A model generated the notes under the pieces. The model ran no database searches. It was given only the letters and a program-made list of their open reading frames with translations, and was not told the DNA's origin. From Onthophagus taurus (lineage: Eukaryota; Arthropoda; Insecta; Coleoptera; Scarabaeidae), in the NCBI RefSeq assembly GCF_036711975.1, contig NC_091967.1, positions 1,426,001-1,490,000 of the forward strand: DNA of 64,000 bases, given 5' to 3'. Below are positions 23,646 to 37,400 of the stretch, in pieces. Within the stretch, counting starts at the first letter, position 1. Each line of letters begins with the position of its first letter. The translations under genes were made by a program, and so were the position numbers.

Positions 23646-24239
23646 TCTATTATAATCTTAATAAATCTTCATGGAGTTCTTAAAAAAAGGTACCACAACA
23701 ACAACAGCTGATAAGACAAACAATATTTATTTTGATATTTTTGACAGACGTCAATTATTGGAAACGTTCTAAAATGGTATCAAATTATTTTTAATATTTT
23801 ATTTATTTTTATTAATAATTAATATTAAGATGATAATAATGTAGTTAATTAGAAATATTTAAAGAATTTAATGAATATTTGAATTATACGAAAGGAATAA
23901 TATTTTTAGTTAGGCTACGTTCTGTTTATTAAAGGAATAATCTTGTGGTTATTTTTTCAATAACTTTATCGTTCGAAAACAATAACACATTAAATTGATG
24001 CGGATAGCATATTGATTACTATATTATTTATTTTTCAATATGTATTCATCTCAACAAGTTCGTAGTTATATCACCTTAATGAAAGGCTTTCCTTTTAAAG
24101 CAAGCTCCTAGACAGTACCAGAAAAGAATTAAAATTTCTTATGTAGTCTATTATTATTGATAGATCTATTGTAATTTAAGCTCTCCAAAAGTTTAGGGCA
24201 AATGTAGGTCCTTGATAAACCTGAGTATTGCTTCAAGGT
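23646..24239. promoter_or_regulatory. PIK3R4 upstream region
   Basis: This is the 5' flank of PIK3R4 and should contain its promoter and 5' UTR. It is AT-rich and I see no defined motif. The start codon at 23645 is preceded by an AT-rich leader. Confidence 0.35.
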
Positions 24240-24745
24240 CTTGTTCCATTATGTCAGAAGTACTTTACTGAATATTTTATGTCTTAGGCGACGCATTCAC
24301 AGAGTATATGTGACAAAGGTGGTACTTTGGGGGCGCATGGCCTTTCCTGAGGCACAAAACCTCTTTGGCTTTGTTTTGCGACGTTGTTATCATATCCTTC
24401 CAGCGTGAGGCTACCTTTGAGGCTTCCCAACTATTGATTACCTGTTTTATGTGGTTTTTTGTAGTCCACAATCTGGTTGGGGTCCAATAAAGGGCGTTTT
24501 TGCTGCCTCTTTGGCCAGCTTGTGCGCCTTTTCATTGCCCTCAATGTTTCTGTGACCTGGAATCTATCATAGAGTGTGAAGTCACTCGTGTAGGCCTAAA
24601 TTGCATTGATGGCGGCCCGACTATCTGTGAAAATGTTTATGGATGCACTTTTCTGTCTTTTTTCTAGGTTCAAAACAGTTCAGAAATGTATAGCAAGAAC
24701 TTCTGCTTGAAAAATAGTTATGTCCGAGCTGAAGGGCAATTTAAT
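24240..24745 (-). pseudogene. Non-LTR retrotransposon RNase H remnant
   Basis: The minus strand, with frameshifts and stops, reads ITIFQAEVLAI, then INIFTDSRAAINAI, then GNEKAHKLAKEAAKTPFIGP. These are the E, D and terminal motifs of the RNase H domain of a LINE. It is decayed and lies between the divergent PIK3R4 and ENT genes. It is not the same copy type as the fragments at 1-1060 or 45.3-47.6 kb. Confidence 0.75.
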
Positions 24746-25169
24746 GTGGCTATTTATCTAGTCTATAGATGTAACTATTTCATTTATAAAGTTTAATTGA
24801 ATTGGAGTAGAAAATTGTAATAATACGGTAAAACCAGTTAGAATTAATAAAAAAAGTTGTTAATCTGTAATTTTAATATTCAATAACATTTGTTGTTAAC
24901 TTCACGTTGGTTTATATTAATACTCCTACTATATATTTATGATTATATACATATATATATAAATATAACCTTACACATGTTTGTTATTTCAAGGATTTAC
25001 TACGTTGTACGGAAAATTAAATAAACAATATTACGAAAACATTGCGATAACACAAAACAGTCTATTACAAACAGAAGAGATTACTATATTAAAAAGTAGG
25101 CTTAAAAACAATTGATAAAAAAATGACTGTTATCAAAACAAAAGGATAAAAACAAAAGTATGCAATTAG

Positions 25170-25446
25170 AAGGTTGAAAGCATCGTCGCGTTGCCGTCAC
25201 GCTGTCTAAAAGCAGCTCGAATCCTTTTTTACAACCCTCAAATCAGCGCCATCTGACCACGAGTCCTTGCGTTACGTTATCCTTTTCTGTCAGCTGGTTG
25301 AAAGAGGTGAACACGGTGTCACAGGACAAGTAATTTTCAGTTCAGTTTTTCTCATTGGAAAGTGAACGACAACCGAACCGGTTGGTTTTTAAAGTTGCGG
25401 TGATGACGAGGTTTTTTTTTTATGAACGTGTTTCGAAAAGTTTAAG
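25170..25446 (+). promoter_or_regulatory. Likely first non-coding exon and promoter of the ENT gene
   Basis: A stretch of higher GC and complexity within AT-rich DNA ends in TTTAAG|GTAAGA, a strong splice donor at 25446/25447. Two overlapping arthropod initiator-like words (TCAGTT) lie near 25338-25347. ATGs inside lead only to very short frames (for example MNVFRKV then stop), consistent with 5' UTR. The next plus-strand acceptor in a good context is TTACAG|C at 31369/31370, just before the predicted start codon. This is inference from splice signals, not transcript evidence. Confidence 0.5.
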
Positions 25447-26414
25447 GTAAGATTGTTGAAACGAATCGTACGCAAAAATTTTTCTTAGATAAAAGGTATG
25501 ATTTGTTTTTATAACGTATGATTAACACTGTAAAATTTAAATGAAGTTGCAAATGAGTTTTTGAAACGTGTCATTCATTTCCGGTCGTTTATTTCGAAAC
25601 GATTGCGTTATTTATGACCATCGCTGGTTAAATTTAGACTCGCGCTTACGATTTCAATGTTGTTTCCGTCGATACTGATTGTATATTCTTACATAATAAT
25701 CAATAGCTATTATAAATGCTCAAATCATAATAATTTGAATTAATAAAAAAATATGTATTAATATTATTTTAATGTAAAATGTGTGTATTTGACACCGTGG
25801 GTCTTAAAACGTTTCGAATATATCCTTGTAGTGTCAATGAACTATTTTGGAGGGGGAACTTTTAACTTTACAATATGAACACTTTAATTTAACCATTTAA
25901 TTTATAGGTAAATTGGTCAATTAGATCATTGACACGAAAAACACGTGATGGCTTTAAATTTGTCTGGTCAAAGTATTTTCTTTTCAACATGAATTTGAAT
26001 TACTCAAAGTTCGTTCTATTCTAATATTTTGAATTTCAAACAATATTTTTAGGTTGAAGAGATTATTAGGTGTAAAATGTGGACCATTAGCCAGAAAATA
26101 ATGATTACATGCTCATAGTTGCAATGAGTTATAACAATTGTGTGCCTGTAATCATGTCTTGGATGTCTATGGCCAATCTTGGCAGGTTCAAGAACATGGG
26201 TGTGGATGTATATTTATGTCCTTTATTAAGTAAATTCAATTCTTGCTGTGTAAATTCGAAACTGGAGAGATTAGTTGTTGTCCTTGAATGAAACTGATGA
26301 ATATGTGGAACTATGTTAAATGAGGAAGTGGTTATTTTCTGTCGTCTTTCATTTCTCAATCTTAAAATTACAATAATTAAATTACAATAAGTTATGGCGT
26401 CGTGTTATGCCGTA

Positions 26415-29400
26415 TAAATAATATAAATAAATTTTTGAAATGATCTACAATTTTTTCGAATTTTGCAATTTTCGCTGATTAAGTTTTAAAAATTCGTATA
26501 AAATCCATTTCTTGGAATATGACTATGAAAATTCCCCAAAGTGTTAATAAAAGTGTCCTCTTTCCAATGAACCAACCCGTTTTGAAAAATAACTTTTGGT
26601 TTTTGAGAAAACAATATTTGAAGTTTTGATAAAATTTTCGATGTTGCAATTTTCATCGATAATTTTCAAAATTCGCTATAAAATTAATTTCTTGAAGGAT
26701 CCTTGTGGAAATATCACCAATTATTAATTAAAGTACCCTCTTTTTAATGCAAAAAGCAGTTTTGAAAAATCACTTTTAGTTTTTGAGAAATAAAATTTTG
26801 AAATGATCGACAATTTTTTCGAATTTTGCAATTTTCGCCGATTAAGTTTTAAAAATTCGTATAAAATCCACTTCTTGGAATATGAGTATGAAAATTTCCC
26901 AAAGTGTTAATAAAAGTGTCCTATTTCCAATGAACAAACCCGTTTTGAAAAATAACTTTTGGTTTTTGAAAAAACAATATTTGAAGTTTTGATAAAATTT
27001 TCGATGTTGCAATTTTCATTGATAATTTTCAAAATTCGCTATAAAATTAATTTCTTGAAGGATCCTTGTGGAAATATTACCAATTATTAATTAAAATATC
27101 CTCTTTATAATGCAACAAGTCGTTTTGAAAAATCGCTTTTAGTTTTTGAGAAATAAATTTTTGAAATGATCGACAATTTTTTCAAATTTTGCAATTTTCG
27201 CCGATTAAGTTTTAAAAATTCGTATAAAATCCACTTTTTGGAATATGAGTATGAAAATTTCCCAAAGTGTTAATAAAAGTGTCCTCTTTCCAATGAACCA
27301 ACCCGTTTTGAAAAATAACTTTTGGTTTTTGAGAAAACAATATTTGAAGTTTTGATAAAATTTTCGATGTTGCAATTTTCATCGATAATTTTCAAAATTC
27401 GCTATACAATTAAGTTCTTGAAGGATCCTTGTGGAAATATCACCAATTATTAATTAAAGTACCTTCTTTTTAATGCAACAAGCCGTTTTAAAAAATCGCT
27501 TTTAGTTTTTGAGAAATAAATTTTTGAAATGATCGACAATTTTTTCGAATTTTGCAATTTTCGCCGATTAAGTTTTAAAAATTCGTATAAAATCCACTTC
27601 TTGGAATATGACTATGAAAATTCCCCAAAGTGTTAATAAAAGTGTCCTCTTTCCAATGAACCAACCCGTTTTGAAAAATAACTTTTAGTTTTTGAGAAAA
27701 CAATATTTGAAGTTTTGATAAAATTTTCGATGTTGCAATTTTCATCGATAATTTTCAAAATTCGCTATAAAATTAATTTCTTGAAGGATCCTTGTGGAAA
27801 TATCACCAATTATTAATTAAAGTATCCTCTTTTTAATGCAAAAAGCCGTTTTGAAAAATCACTTTCAGTTCTTGAGAAATAAATTTTTGAAATGATCGAC
27901 AATTTTTTCGAATTTTGCAATTTTCGCCGATTAAGTTTTAAAAATTCGTATAAAATCCATTTCTTGGAATATGAGTATGAAAATTTCCCAAAGTGTTAAT
28001 AAAAGTGTCCTCTTTCCAATGAACCAACCCGTTTTGAAAAATAACTTTTAGTTTTTGAGAAAACAATATTTGAAGTTTTGATAAAATTTTCGATGTTGCA
28101 GTTTTCATCGATAATTTTCAAAATTCGCTATAAAATTAATTTCTTGAAGGATCCTTGTGGAAATATCACCAATTATTAATTAAAGTATCCTCTTTTTAAT
28201 GCAACAAGTCGTTTTGAAAAATCGCTTTTAGTTTTTGAGAAATAAATTTTTGAAATGATCGACAATTTTTTCCAATTTTGCAATTTTCGCCGATTAAGTT
28301 TTAAAAATTCGTATAAAATCCACTTCTTGGAATATGAGTATGAAAATTTCCCAAAGTGTTAATAAAAGTGTCCTCTTTCCAATGAACCAACCCGTTTTGA
28401 AAAATAACTTTTAGTTTTTGAGAAAACAATATTTGAAGTTTTGATAAAATTTTCGATGTTGCAATTTTCATCGATAATTTTCAAAATTCGCTATAAAATT
28501 AATTTCTTGAAGGATCCTTGTGGAAATATCACCAATTATTAATTAAAATATCCTCTTTTTAATGCAACAAGTCGTTTTGAAAAATCGCTTTTAGTTTTTG
28601 AGAAATAAATTTTTGAAATGATCGATAATTTTTTCGAATTTTGCAATTTTCGCCGATTAAGTTTTAAAAATTCGTATAAAATCCACTTCTTGGAATATGA
28701 GTATGAAAATTTCCCAAAGTGTTAATAAAAGTGTCCTCTTTCCAATGAACCAACCCGTTTTGAAAAATAACTTTTAGTTTTTGAGAAAACAATATTTGAA
28801 GTTTTGATAAAATTTTCGATGTTGCAATTTTCACCGATAATTTTCGAAATTCGCTATAAAATTAATTTCTTGAAGGATCCTTGTGGAAATATCACCAATT
28901 ATTAATTAAAATATCCTCTTTTTAATGCAACAAGTCGTTTTGAAAAATCGCTTTTAGTTTTTGAGAAATAAATTTTTGAAATGATTGACAATTTTTTCGA
29001 ATTTTGCAATTTTCGCCGATTAAGTTTTAAAAATTCGTATAAAATCCACTTCTTGGAATATGACTATGAAAATTCCCCAAAGTGTTAATAAAAGTGTCCT
29101 CTTTCCAATGAACCAACCCGTTTTGAAAAATAACTTTTGGTTTTTGAGAAAACAATATTTGAAATTTTGATAAAATTTTCGATGTTGCAATTTTCATTGA
29201 TAATTTTCAAAATTCGCTATAAAATTAATTTCTTGAAGGATCCTTGTGGAAATATTACCAATTATTAATTAAAGTATCCTCTTTTTAATGCAACAAGTCG
29301 TTTTGAAAAATCGCTTTTAGTTTTTGAGAAATAAATTTTTGAAATGATCTACAATTTTTTCGAATTTTGTAATTTTCGCCGATTAAGTTTTAAAAATTCG

Positions 29401-29665
29401 TATAATATCCATTTCTTGGAATGAGTATGAAAATTTCCCAAAGTCTTAATAAACGTGTCCTCTTTCCAATGAACAAACCCGTTTTGAAAAATAACTTTTA
29501 GTTTTTGAGAAAACAATATTTGAAGTTTTGATAAAAGTTTCGATGTTGCAATTTTCATCGATAATTTTCAAAATTCGCTATATAATTAATTTCTTGAAGG
29601 ATCCTTGTGGAAATATCACCAATTATTAATTAAAGTATCCTCTTTTTAATGCAACAAGTCGTTTT
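26415..29665 (+). repeat. 363-bp dimeric satellite (9 units) in ENT 5' intron
   Basis: The anchor ATGATCGACAATTTTTTC (or one-base variants) lies at 26440, 26803, 27166, 27529, 27892, 28255, 28618, 28981 and 29344: eight intervals of exactly 363 bp. Each unit consists of two related halves of about 181 bp. One contains GAATTTTGCAATTTTCGCCG and the other GATGTTGCAATTTTCATCG, and both end with a CGTTTTGAAAAAT...TTTTTGAGAAA block. The first and last copies are more diverged. No coding content. Confidence 0.95.
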
Positions 29666-31369
29666 GGATCTTTCTTGGATCGAAATAATTTGACATATCT
29701 TATCAAATTTCTTATTAATTTCCCTATCCGTTCCACACTAATTAATATCATATCAACTCCAAACTGATTATGACATTGCTGCGCATCTTGAATACAACAT
29801 GTAAATCTAAAACGCATGTTTATATACTCTCAAGTCATCAAGGAATTTGATTTATGACTAATTTTTGTGTAAAAACATTCTAATACTATAATAAGAATCG
29901 ATTGATATTAAAGCCGTCATAATCCTTTTTAACGCGTAAAGTAGATTAAAACATTTTATTATTACGTAAATTTCGCATAATGATAACAATGGGTTCATAA
30001 TTTAATCGTTTGTATAGGAATTGCTGTTTTATTTTAAATTCTTGTAATTAATGAGATATAGGCTTCCCTTCACCTTGTTTACGTTCTGGGACGTTACTGC
30101 GGATGATAATATTACTTTATCACCTTTATTGTTGATTGTAAAGTGATTTAAATTACATTAACGTAATAAATTGACGTTTATGTTATATTTCACAGAAATG
30201 CAACGTTTAATTCTTAAAAGGTGACTCATGGTTTTCTCAAACGCGACTTTATTTTTGGCACAATTCCAACTTTTTCTTTCCTTTCTGCTTTTCTATCTTT
30301 GACTTGTTGTTACCGTTGAAATCTTCTACGAGCAACCTATATTACTTAAGTAGTAAAGTTTTAATTTAGAATTTGAACCGCTTTTGTAATATCACATAAT
30401 ATGCGGAATCTATGAAATCCAGTGCTTGGAAGGAAATGTTCCAACCTACTTGTGGAGTGTTCAAACATTCTTGGGATGTTATTATACCACCAGGAATTTC
30501 ATCTATACACCTAAATTTCTGGATTAAATTACTGAGGTAATATTATTGAGGTTATTGTTGCGTGAACTAAATTAAAACCTAATCACTTGAGAATCTTTAC
30601 AAAAAAAAAATGATACCAAAGTGTCCTCGGGCGATATACGAACGAGCTTTTTTTCTTTCTTCCTCTAATAAAAAAAGCTCTCCACCAGATGAATCCTTAT
30701 ATCGATCCTGCGAGAGAGGAAAGGCCTATGACCCCCTCGTTTCACTTTATATCTTCACCTGGACGCTCCATAAACTTCTGGGACCATCGTTTATTGCTTA
30801 ACCTAGGCTATCATTCCAACGTGCGCCTCGAGATTAGCACGGCTTAAAGCTTGAAACTTTCAAATATAACGTCGGTTTTTCGGAGTTTTATGAACGAAAC
30901 GATTTCAAATCGATTTAATCTCGAACTGAAATGTAATATTGAGTATTGAAAATGATTTCAAATATTGTAAACAGATAAAAGGTTTAAGCTTAATTTATTG
31001 TTATCATTATCTTTTGATTTGATTCATTTAAAAAGTAATGGATCTGATTTTAAAAAATTCAATTTAAATGCGTAAGTTATTTTTAATAGAATGTTCTTGT
31101 AGTTGACTATCTAAATATACTTCGTCGTTAAAGTCCCATCAGCTAACGTTTTACATAAGAGAACGTTGTGTATATCTTATATGTTCAGGAGTATCTTTTA
31201 TCAGTTTATTTTTGCTTTTGAGAGTGGCGGGGGTAATTAGAATATTTCGCGCGCATCATATAGGTTAAGTGTACGCGTGGTAAGTAACACCACGTGGTGT
31301 AAAAAATTATCTTAAATTAATTAGTACTAATAGATAATTTTTTTTTTTGAGATATATGTTTTGTTACAG
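29666..31369. other. ENT intron sequence, no gene seen
   Basis: AT-rich single-copy-looking DNA between the 363-bp satellite and the first coding ENT exon. Short open frames exist but show no recognisable protein or splice context. Confidence 0.4.
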
Positions 31370-31411
31370 CATGTTGCGATCGTAGTTGGAAATTTTTCAT
31401 AGCAAAGAAAC

Positions 31412-34400
31412 ATGTTTTCTCGCGGGGATTACCTTCTGGAGGATAAAAATGGTGTTGTCGTCCAAAAGGGTAAGTATCCCGCGAAAGAGTTTGACCTGAA
31501 AGCTCGGATTATGACCGTTGCGTCGTCCTATCGATTACTTTCTTTTTTTCTTTTCTTTTTATCGCCCGCACGCTTTCGTGATACCGAAAATAGCGAAAGG
31601 TTAAATCAGTTTAGATAATTACCGGTTCACTCTTGCATGCATGCTAAAAACGATGTTATTTTCGAATACTAAGTGTTTTGTTTATCTCATCGGTTATCAT
31701 AAAAAAACAATGTACGAGAATAATTCAACAACAGTTATTGAAACTGTTGACTAAGATTAGATACACTATATCGATACGATTACAAATTATACATATATTA
31801 TATAAAATCAAAATTGTTCAAAAATAATCCACAATATGGTAATTTGACATGTAGGGCCGAGCTGCCGAGGCAGAAGAGAGTATTTAACCTTGACCATAAA
31901 AATCCTGTTTTTTTTTTAAATGCAAACGTGTTACTTAAACGCCGAGGCTGCTACTTAAATATGTCACTTAGACTCCGAGATTGTCACTCAACCGAGCCAG
32001 GATAGGGTTTTCTGTTACAAATACAAACAGTAAATAAACAGTATACTAATTTGATGTTTAGAGTCCGAGGCAGCTATATTGCCGAGGTAGAGGAGAATAT
32101 TTGACCATAAACCAGCGATGCACAGACTTATTAAGACTAGGGGCCAGTCGGGCAAATCATGAACTGATGATAATTAAAGACAATAAAGAATTGATAATAA
32201 TGTATTAAAATTGAAAAAGAATTTATTAATTTGAAGCGTGGCACTGCATAGTGTAATCTTTTTCATATTTGGCTCAAATTTACTTGTAGCAACACGCAAA
32301 ACTGCTTCCAAGCTATCATTTGCAAGGCGGTTTCGATTTTTTGTTTTATTATTTAGTATTGAAAAAGTTTATTCACATATACAGGGTGTTCCGGTGACTC
32401 GGGGCATAAAATTAACCTGCAAAAATGATGACGATTCGTGAAAAAAATTATTATAAAAGCCTTCAAATGGCCAAGATATGGGCCATCAAAGTTCAGAAAT
32501 TTTAACACATTTTTCTAAATATTTTCAGTACCATTTATGATAGAGCGTTGAAATTTGGTACAGGGTAAACAAATATCAAGCAAAATCATTAAACTAATTT
32601 TCACTTTGATTGGGCGGCAACAACCATGCTATACAGGCTGTCCCTAAAATTTGTTTGCTCAGACCTTTTTTGTTCGCTCGTAACCCTACATTTATTTTTG
32701 TACTTTTTAATAGAAAATTTATTTTAGAAACTTTTATCACTCTTTGAAAATTTTGATAACATTGACCGTTTTCGAGTTATACGCAAAAATGTTAAGCTTT
32801 GATTTCAATCGTAACAAACAAAAAAAGGAAACATATTCCGTAAGATCTGGGTTTGGCGATGATAATTGAAAAACGAACTGAGCTAATAACCATTATTTGC
32901 ATAAATTTCTAAGTGCAGATTTAGTTAAATCCAGCGTTAATTTATTTTAGTTGAATAAAAGAATGTAATTTCCAAAACGATAAATTTAATTTTCACAGTA
33001 ACAACAAACAAGAACATAACAAAAATATTAACAAGAACAATAAAATTATAAACAAATAATAATAAATAAAAAAGAAGAAAAAAATACTAAAGCAGATGTT
33101 CAAAAACACTGCCTGATATCGCCGTCTTAAATTAAAGCGCACTCTGCGAAGAACATTGATCTCAGTTCGAAGTTGATCAAATGAATCAACAATTCGCAAC
33201 CTCAGTTGATCAAGTGAAGTTATTTCAACGCAGTAAACTAGCGATTTAACGCGTTCCCATAAATAAAAATCTACAGGTGTAAGATCTGGCGATCGGGGGG
33301 CCAACTTATGGGTGCACCTACTCCTCGTTCAATCCACCGTCCCGGAAAACGTTCCCTCAGAAATTCTTGGACAGCCTGTGTGTTATGCGCAGGAGCACCA
33401 TTATGCATATACCACATTGCTCGCCTTGTGTTTAAAAGAACATCATCTCAAAAATCATCTAATTTCTCTAAATGTCGCCTGTATGTATGTCCATCCAGCC
33501 TTGATGGTAAGAAAACGGGTCCAATAATTACATCGCCCACAATGCCAGTCCAAACGTTATGAGAAAATCTCCATTGCGATTTCCAAGTTTTCTTAAATCT
33601 TGGATTTTCGTCTGCCCAACTATGTAAATTTCTCAAATTGATGATTCCATCTTTAGAATTCATCTGTAAAAAGTACTTTTTCTAAAAACTGATCATCAAT
33701 TTGGATTTTGTGCTGCATTATTTGGCAATATGCCAAATGCGCAGACTGGCCAATTGCCCACTGCGATTGCAATATGCATTGACATTGCCCTAATGTCAAA
33801 ATCATGTCAGTTTGTTCACTAAATGTGTAACTCTCCATTTTGGACACTTAAAATTAATAAAAACTTAACTAACAAAAAACTATCGTTTGTGTTTAAACGA
33901 CATAAGCAAGTTGACAGCAAGTTGTTTTTTTTAATTGCCATGGCCAACCTTGACTTTTTCGAAGACTTCGTTTTTTAGTGTTACCATTGAAATTGAAGCT
34001 TAATATTTTCGCGTATAACTCGAAAACAGTCAATGTTATCAAAATTTTCAAAGAGTGATAAAAGTTTCTAAAATAAATTTTCTATTAAAAAGTACAAAAA
34101 TAAATGTAGGGTTACGAGCGAACAAAAAAGTTCTGAGCAAACAAATTTTAGGGACAGCCTGTATAGCATGGTTGTCGCCGCCCAATCAAAGTGAAAATTA
34201 GTTTAATGATTTTGCTTGATATTTGTTTACCCTGTACCAAATTTCAACGCTCTATCATAAATGGTATTGAAAATATTTAGAAAAATGTGTTAAAATTTCT
34301 GAACTTTGATGGCCCATATCTTGGCCATTTGAAGACTTTTATAATAATTTTTTTTCACGAATCGTCATCATTTTTGCTCTACTATATGAGGTTAATTTTA

Positions 34401-37400
34401 TGCCCCGAGTCACCGGAACACCCTGTATAGGTAGAACCAAATAAGCTGGCACATTTCAGAGCGTTTATGCGCAACTCTTTCTACATATTTTTATCAATGC
34501 AGCGGTAAAAGTTCTGCAAGTCTCCTTCGTTGAATTTGTTGCGTAAATCTTGGTCGTTTTGAATGTCGATAATTTCTAACTGCATTGACTCTGGCGCATT
34601 TTCAACTGAAATAGTGAAAGGATTGCTGAATATGTCCAACAGAGGTTTCACTTTTTTAAACTCCGAAAATCCGTCTTGAAAAGATTGAATCAAAATATCT
34701 AGCTTTTCTACATAACTGAAATTAATCGCAGTTTTGTTGAATTTTTTAGCCATTTTCTTATAATTCGGAAAATGATTGTAATTTCCAGAATTCAATGCGA
34801 TCTGAAAAGTGTCAGCTTGCTTTGAAAGGATGATACATGAGCGTAGAGCTGGGATATCAGTTAATTTTTGCCTTGAGCCGTGTGTTCAAGACATTCAAAT
34901 GATTTGTAATGTCAACTAAAAAAGCCAAATCACACAACCAATCAGGATTGTTAAGTTCCGGGACATCCTTTTGCTTTTCCGCCAGAAATATTCCAATTTC
35001 TTCTATTAAATTTAGAAATCGTTCCAGTGTCAATCCACGACTTAGCCACCTTACTTCTGTATAATACAGTAAATCTCCATATTCGTTTTCGATGTCATGA
35101 AGGAATTGTTTGAATTGCCTGTGATTGAGTCCTCGTGATTTTATGAAATTTACAGTCGAAACTACCACTTTCATGACATTTTGAAATTCAATTTTTTTAG
35201 AACAGGGGGCTTCTTGGTGTATAATGCAGTGAAACTGCATGAGATCTTCAGCGTTTATGTTTTTTTCTTGCAGATGCTTTTTCAGCAAAGTAATTGACAC
35301 CAATCATCGAAGGAGCACCGTCAGTCGCAACTCCCGATAATTTTGATAAGTCCAAATCAGTTTTTGAACACTCATCCAAAAGTACATTGAGTATATCAAC
35401 TCCTTTGGTTTGACCTTTCAATGAACACATTCCTAATAACTCATGACTGACAAAGTGTTGAATAATGAAGCCATTATTCCACAGTTCTGACACAGCCTAC
35501 TAATAAAAAATTTTTCCTTTTTTTGATTTTTTTTTCAAAATTAAATAGTTGTAGATAAAGTATAGTATTCAACTTGCGTATAATGGATGTTACCCACTCA
35601 GATTACTTCATCATTAACTTCATCTTCGTGGGTAACAGCCGCCATTATACGCTTGTTGAATAATATACTATAATAGCCGGTGGTAATAGTTAAATACTTT
35701 TTATAGATGTCTACTTTTTCCAGACTACACGATATTGCTTGCAAAATATAGTATACTGTTCGTACAAGACTGGATACTGTCTATAGATGATTAAATACTG
35801 CTAATACAAGCCCAGATACTGACTAGAAGACTAGATATTGTTAATGGGGGACTATAGAAGTGTAGTTACTACAGATGACATTACAAAAAATTGTATACTG
35901 CTGATGGAAGATTATATAATGTTAATAGAAGCCTAGATACTGCTGTCAAAAGTTTAATGCTGCCGTCAGAACGCGTAATACTGCTGCCAGAAAGCTAGAC
36001 ACTGCTGACAGAAAACTTGATATTGATAATGAAGCACTAAAAACTTTGTGCAGAAGTGTAGTTACTCTAGATGGCATGATACTGCTTGGAAAAACTTGTA
36101 TGCTGTTGTTACAAAATTAAATACTGCTAATGAAAGTTTAAATAATTCCCACTTCTAACAGAAGACTAGATGGGAATAATGGAAGACTAGATAGTTAGCG
36201 CAGAAGTGTATTTACTCCAGACAATATGATACTGCTTGCAAGACTATATACTGCAGGCATCAAATTAGATATTGATAATAGGTATTCTGTAATTTCTTCC
36301 TTGGTTCAACGGTAACAATAGCATTACAAGCTAATTATTAACTAATTGAGTCGCATCCGGTGTGAGGCGGGAGGAGGTCTTCGTGTTCATCACTATCTTC
36401 CATGTTTTCCTAAGCTCCCAGCCATCTCCTCTGTTGACGTTATTTCTATGTCGATAGATTTCTATGGCTTTTCTTGTCAGCCTTTGGTAATATCTGTTGT
36501 CCCTAGCCAGTACCTTTGCTTTGGCCAACGTAAACCTTTCCACAACTACACGATAGTCGGTAGACTCCCGCTCCTTCTAATGGAGTTAGTTTGTCCTTGG
36601 CTATTGGGAGTGTGTTCCGAATCTTGTTCACCGTCCCGTATCGCACCACGATGTCGTTTTTCTTGATGTGCTCGACAATTCGTTCCGTCACACCTGAAAC
36701 AGGGAAGACAGCTTTCTTTCTGCTTTTGCTGCTTGGTGGCCCGGTTGATGTCCCTCGCAGTAATCCCTCGGGAATGAGCTTCTGGCGGAGGCATCCTTGA
36801 CTGGTACCCTGGTAAAAAGAGACTCAACATCGAAACTTACCAAAATATCCTCAGCATCTAGCTTTATACCCTTTACCGATTTCACAAAATGTGTAGAATC
36901 CTTGACATATGATTCCGTGTTTCCTGTAAAAGGAGACAGAATCTTTGCGAGATATTTGACCAACTGGTATGTTGGGGAGTTGATAGCGCTCACGATAGGG
37001 CGGAGGGGGACGTCTGGTTTATGAATCTTCGGTAGTCCATAAATTCTTGGTGGTACCGGATTCTGCACAAACAATCCTTTCTGCCGTTCTGCTGGAATTC
37101 CTGTGAATTTTATCAGGTCCTTCATTTTCCTTACGATTCTGTCTGTGGGGTCCTTCTTGATCTTTCTGTAGGTGGCTGGGTCCAGTAGGTTCATCATTTT
37201 GTCCTCATATTCTTTCTGGTCCATAACAACGGTGGCATTCCCCTTGTCTGCTGGTAATACAACGATTACTGACTTTTCTGTAATAGACCGTAGTGCCTTC
37301 TTTTGATTTCCTCTTTCGGGACCTTCTTCGGGGCGATTGTGTAGTTCAATCTTTTAGCGAGCACAGTGGTTTCATCTTTTGTTACTGGGACACTCGATCT

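Noticed and set aside
12120..29665. Regularly spaced repeats that could be mistaken for a CRISPR array
   Set aside because: Units are 165-363 bp, contiguous, with no unique spacers, and lie in introns of eukaryotic genes.
30610..30801. 63-codon plus-strand frame in the ENT intron
   Set aside because: No family match, no splice sites in phase, and length expected by chance.
33308..33562. Plus-strand open frames opposite the mariner transposase
   Set aside because: They are shadows of the minus-strand DDE region.
36346..37024. Plus-strand open frames of 70-106 codons
   Set aside because: They are antisense to the Penelope-like coding sequence and show no recognisable domain.
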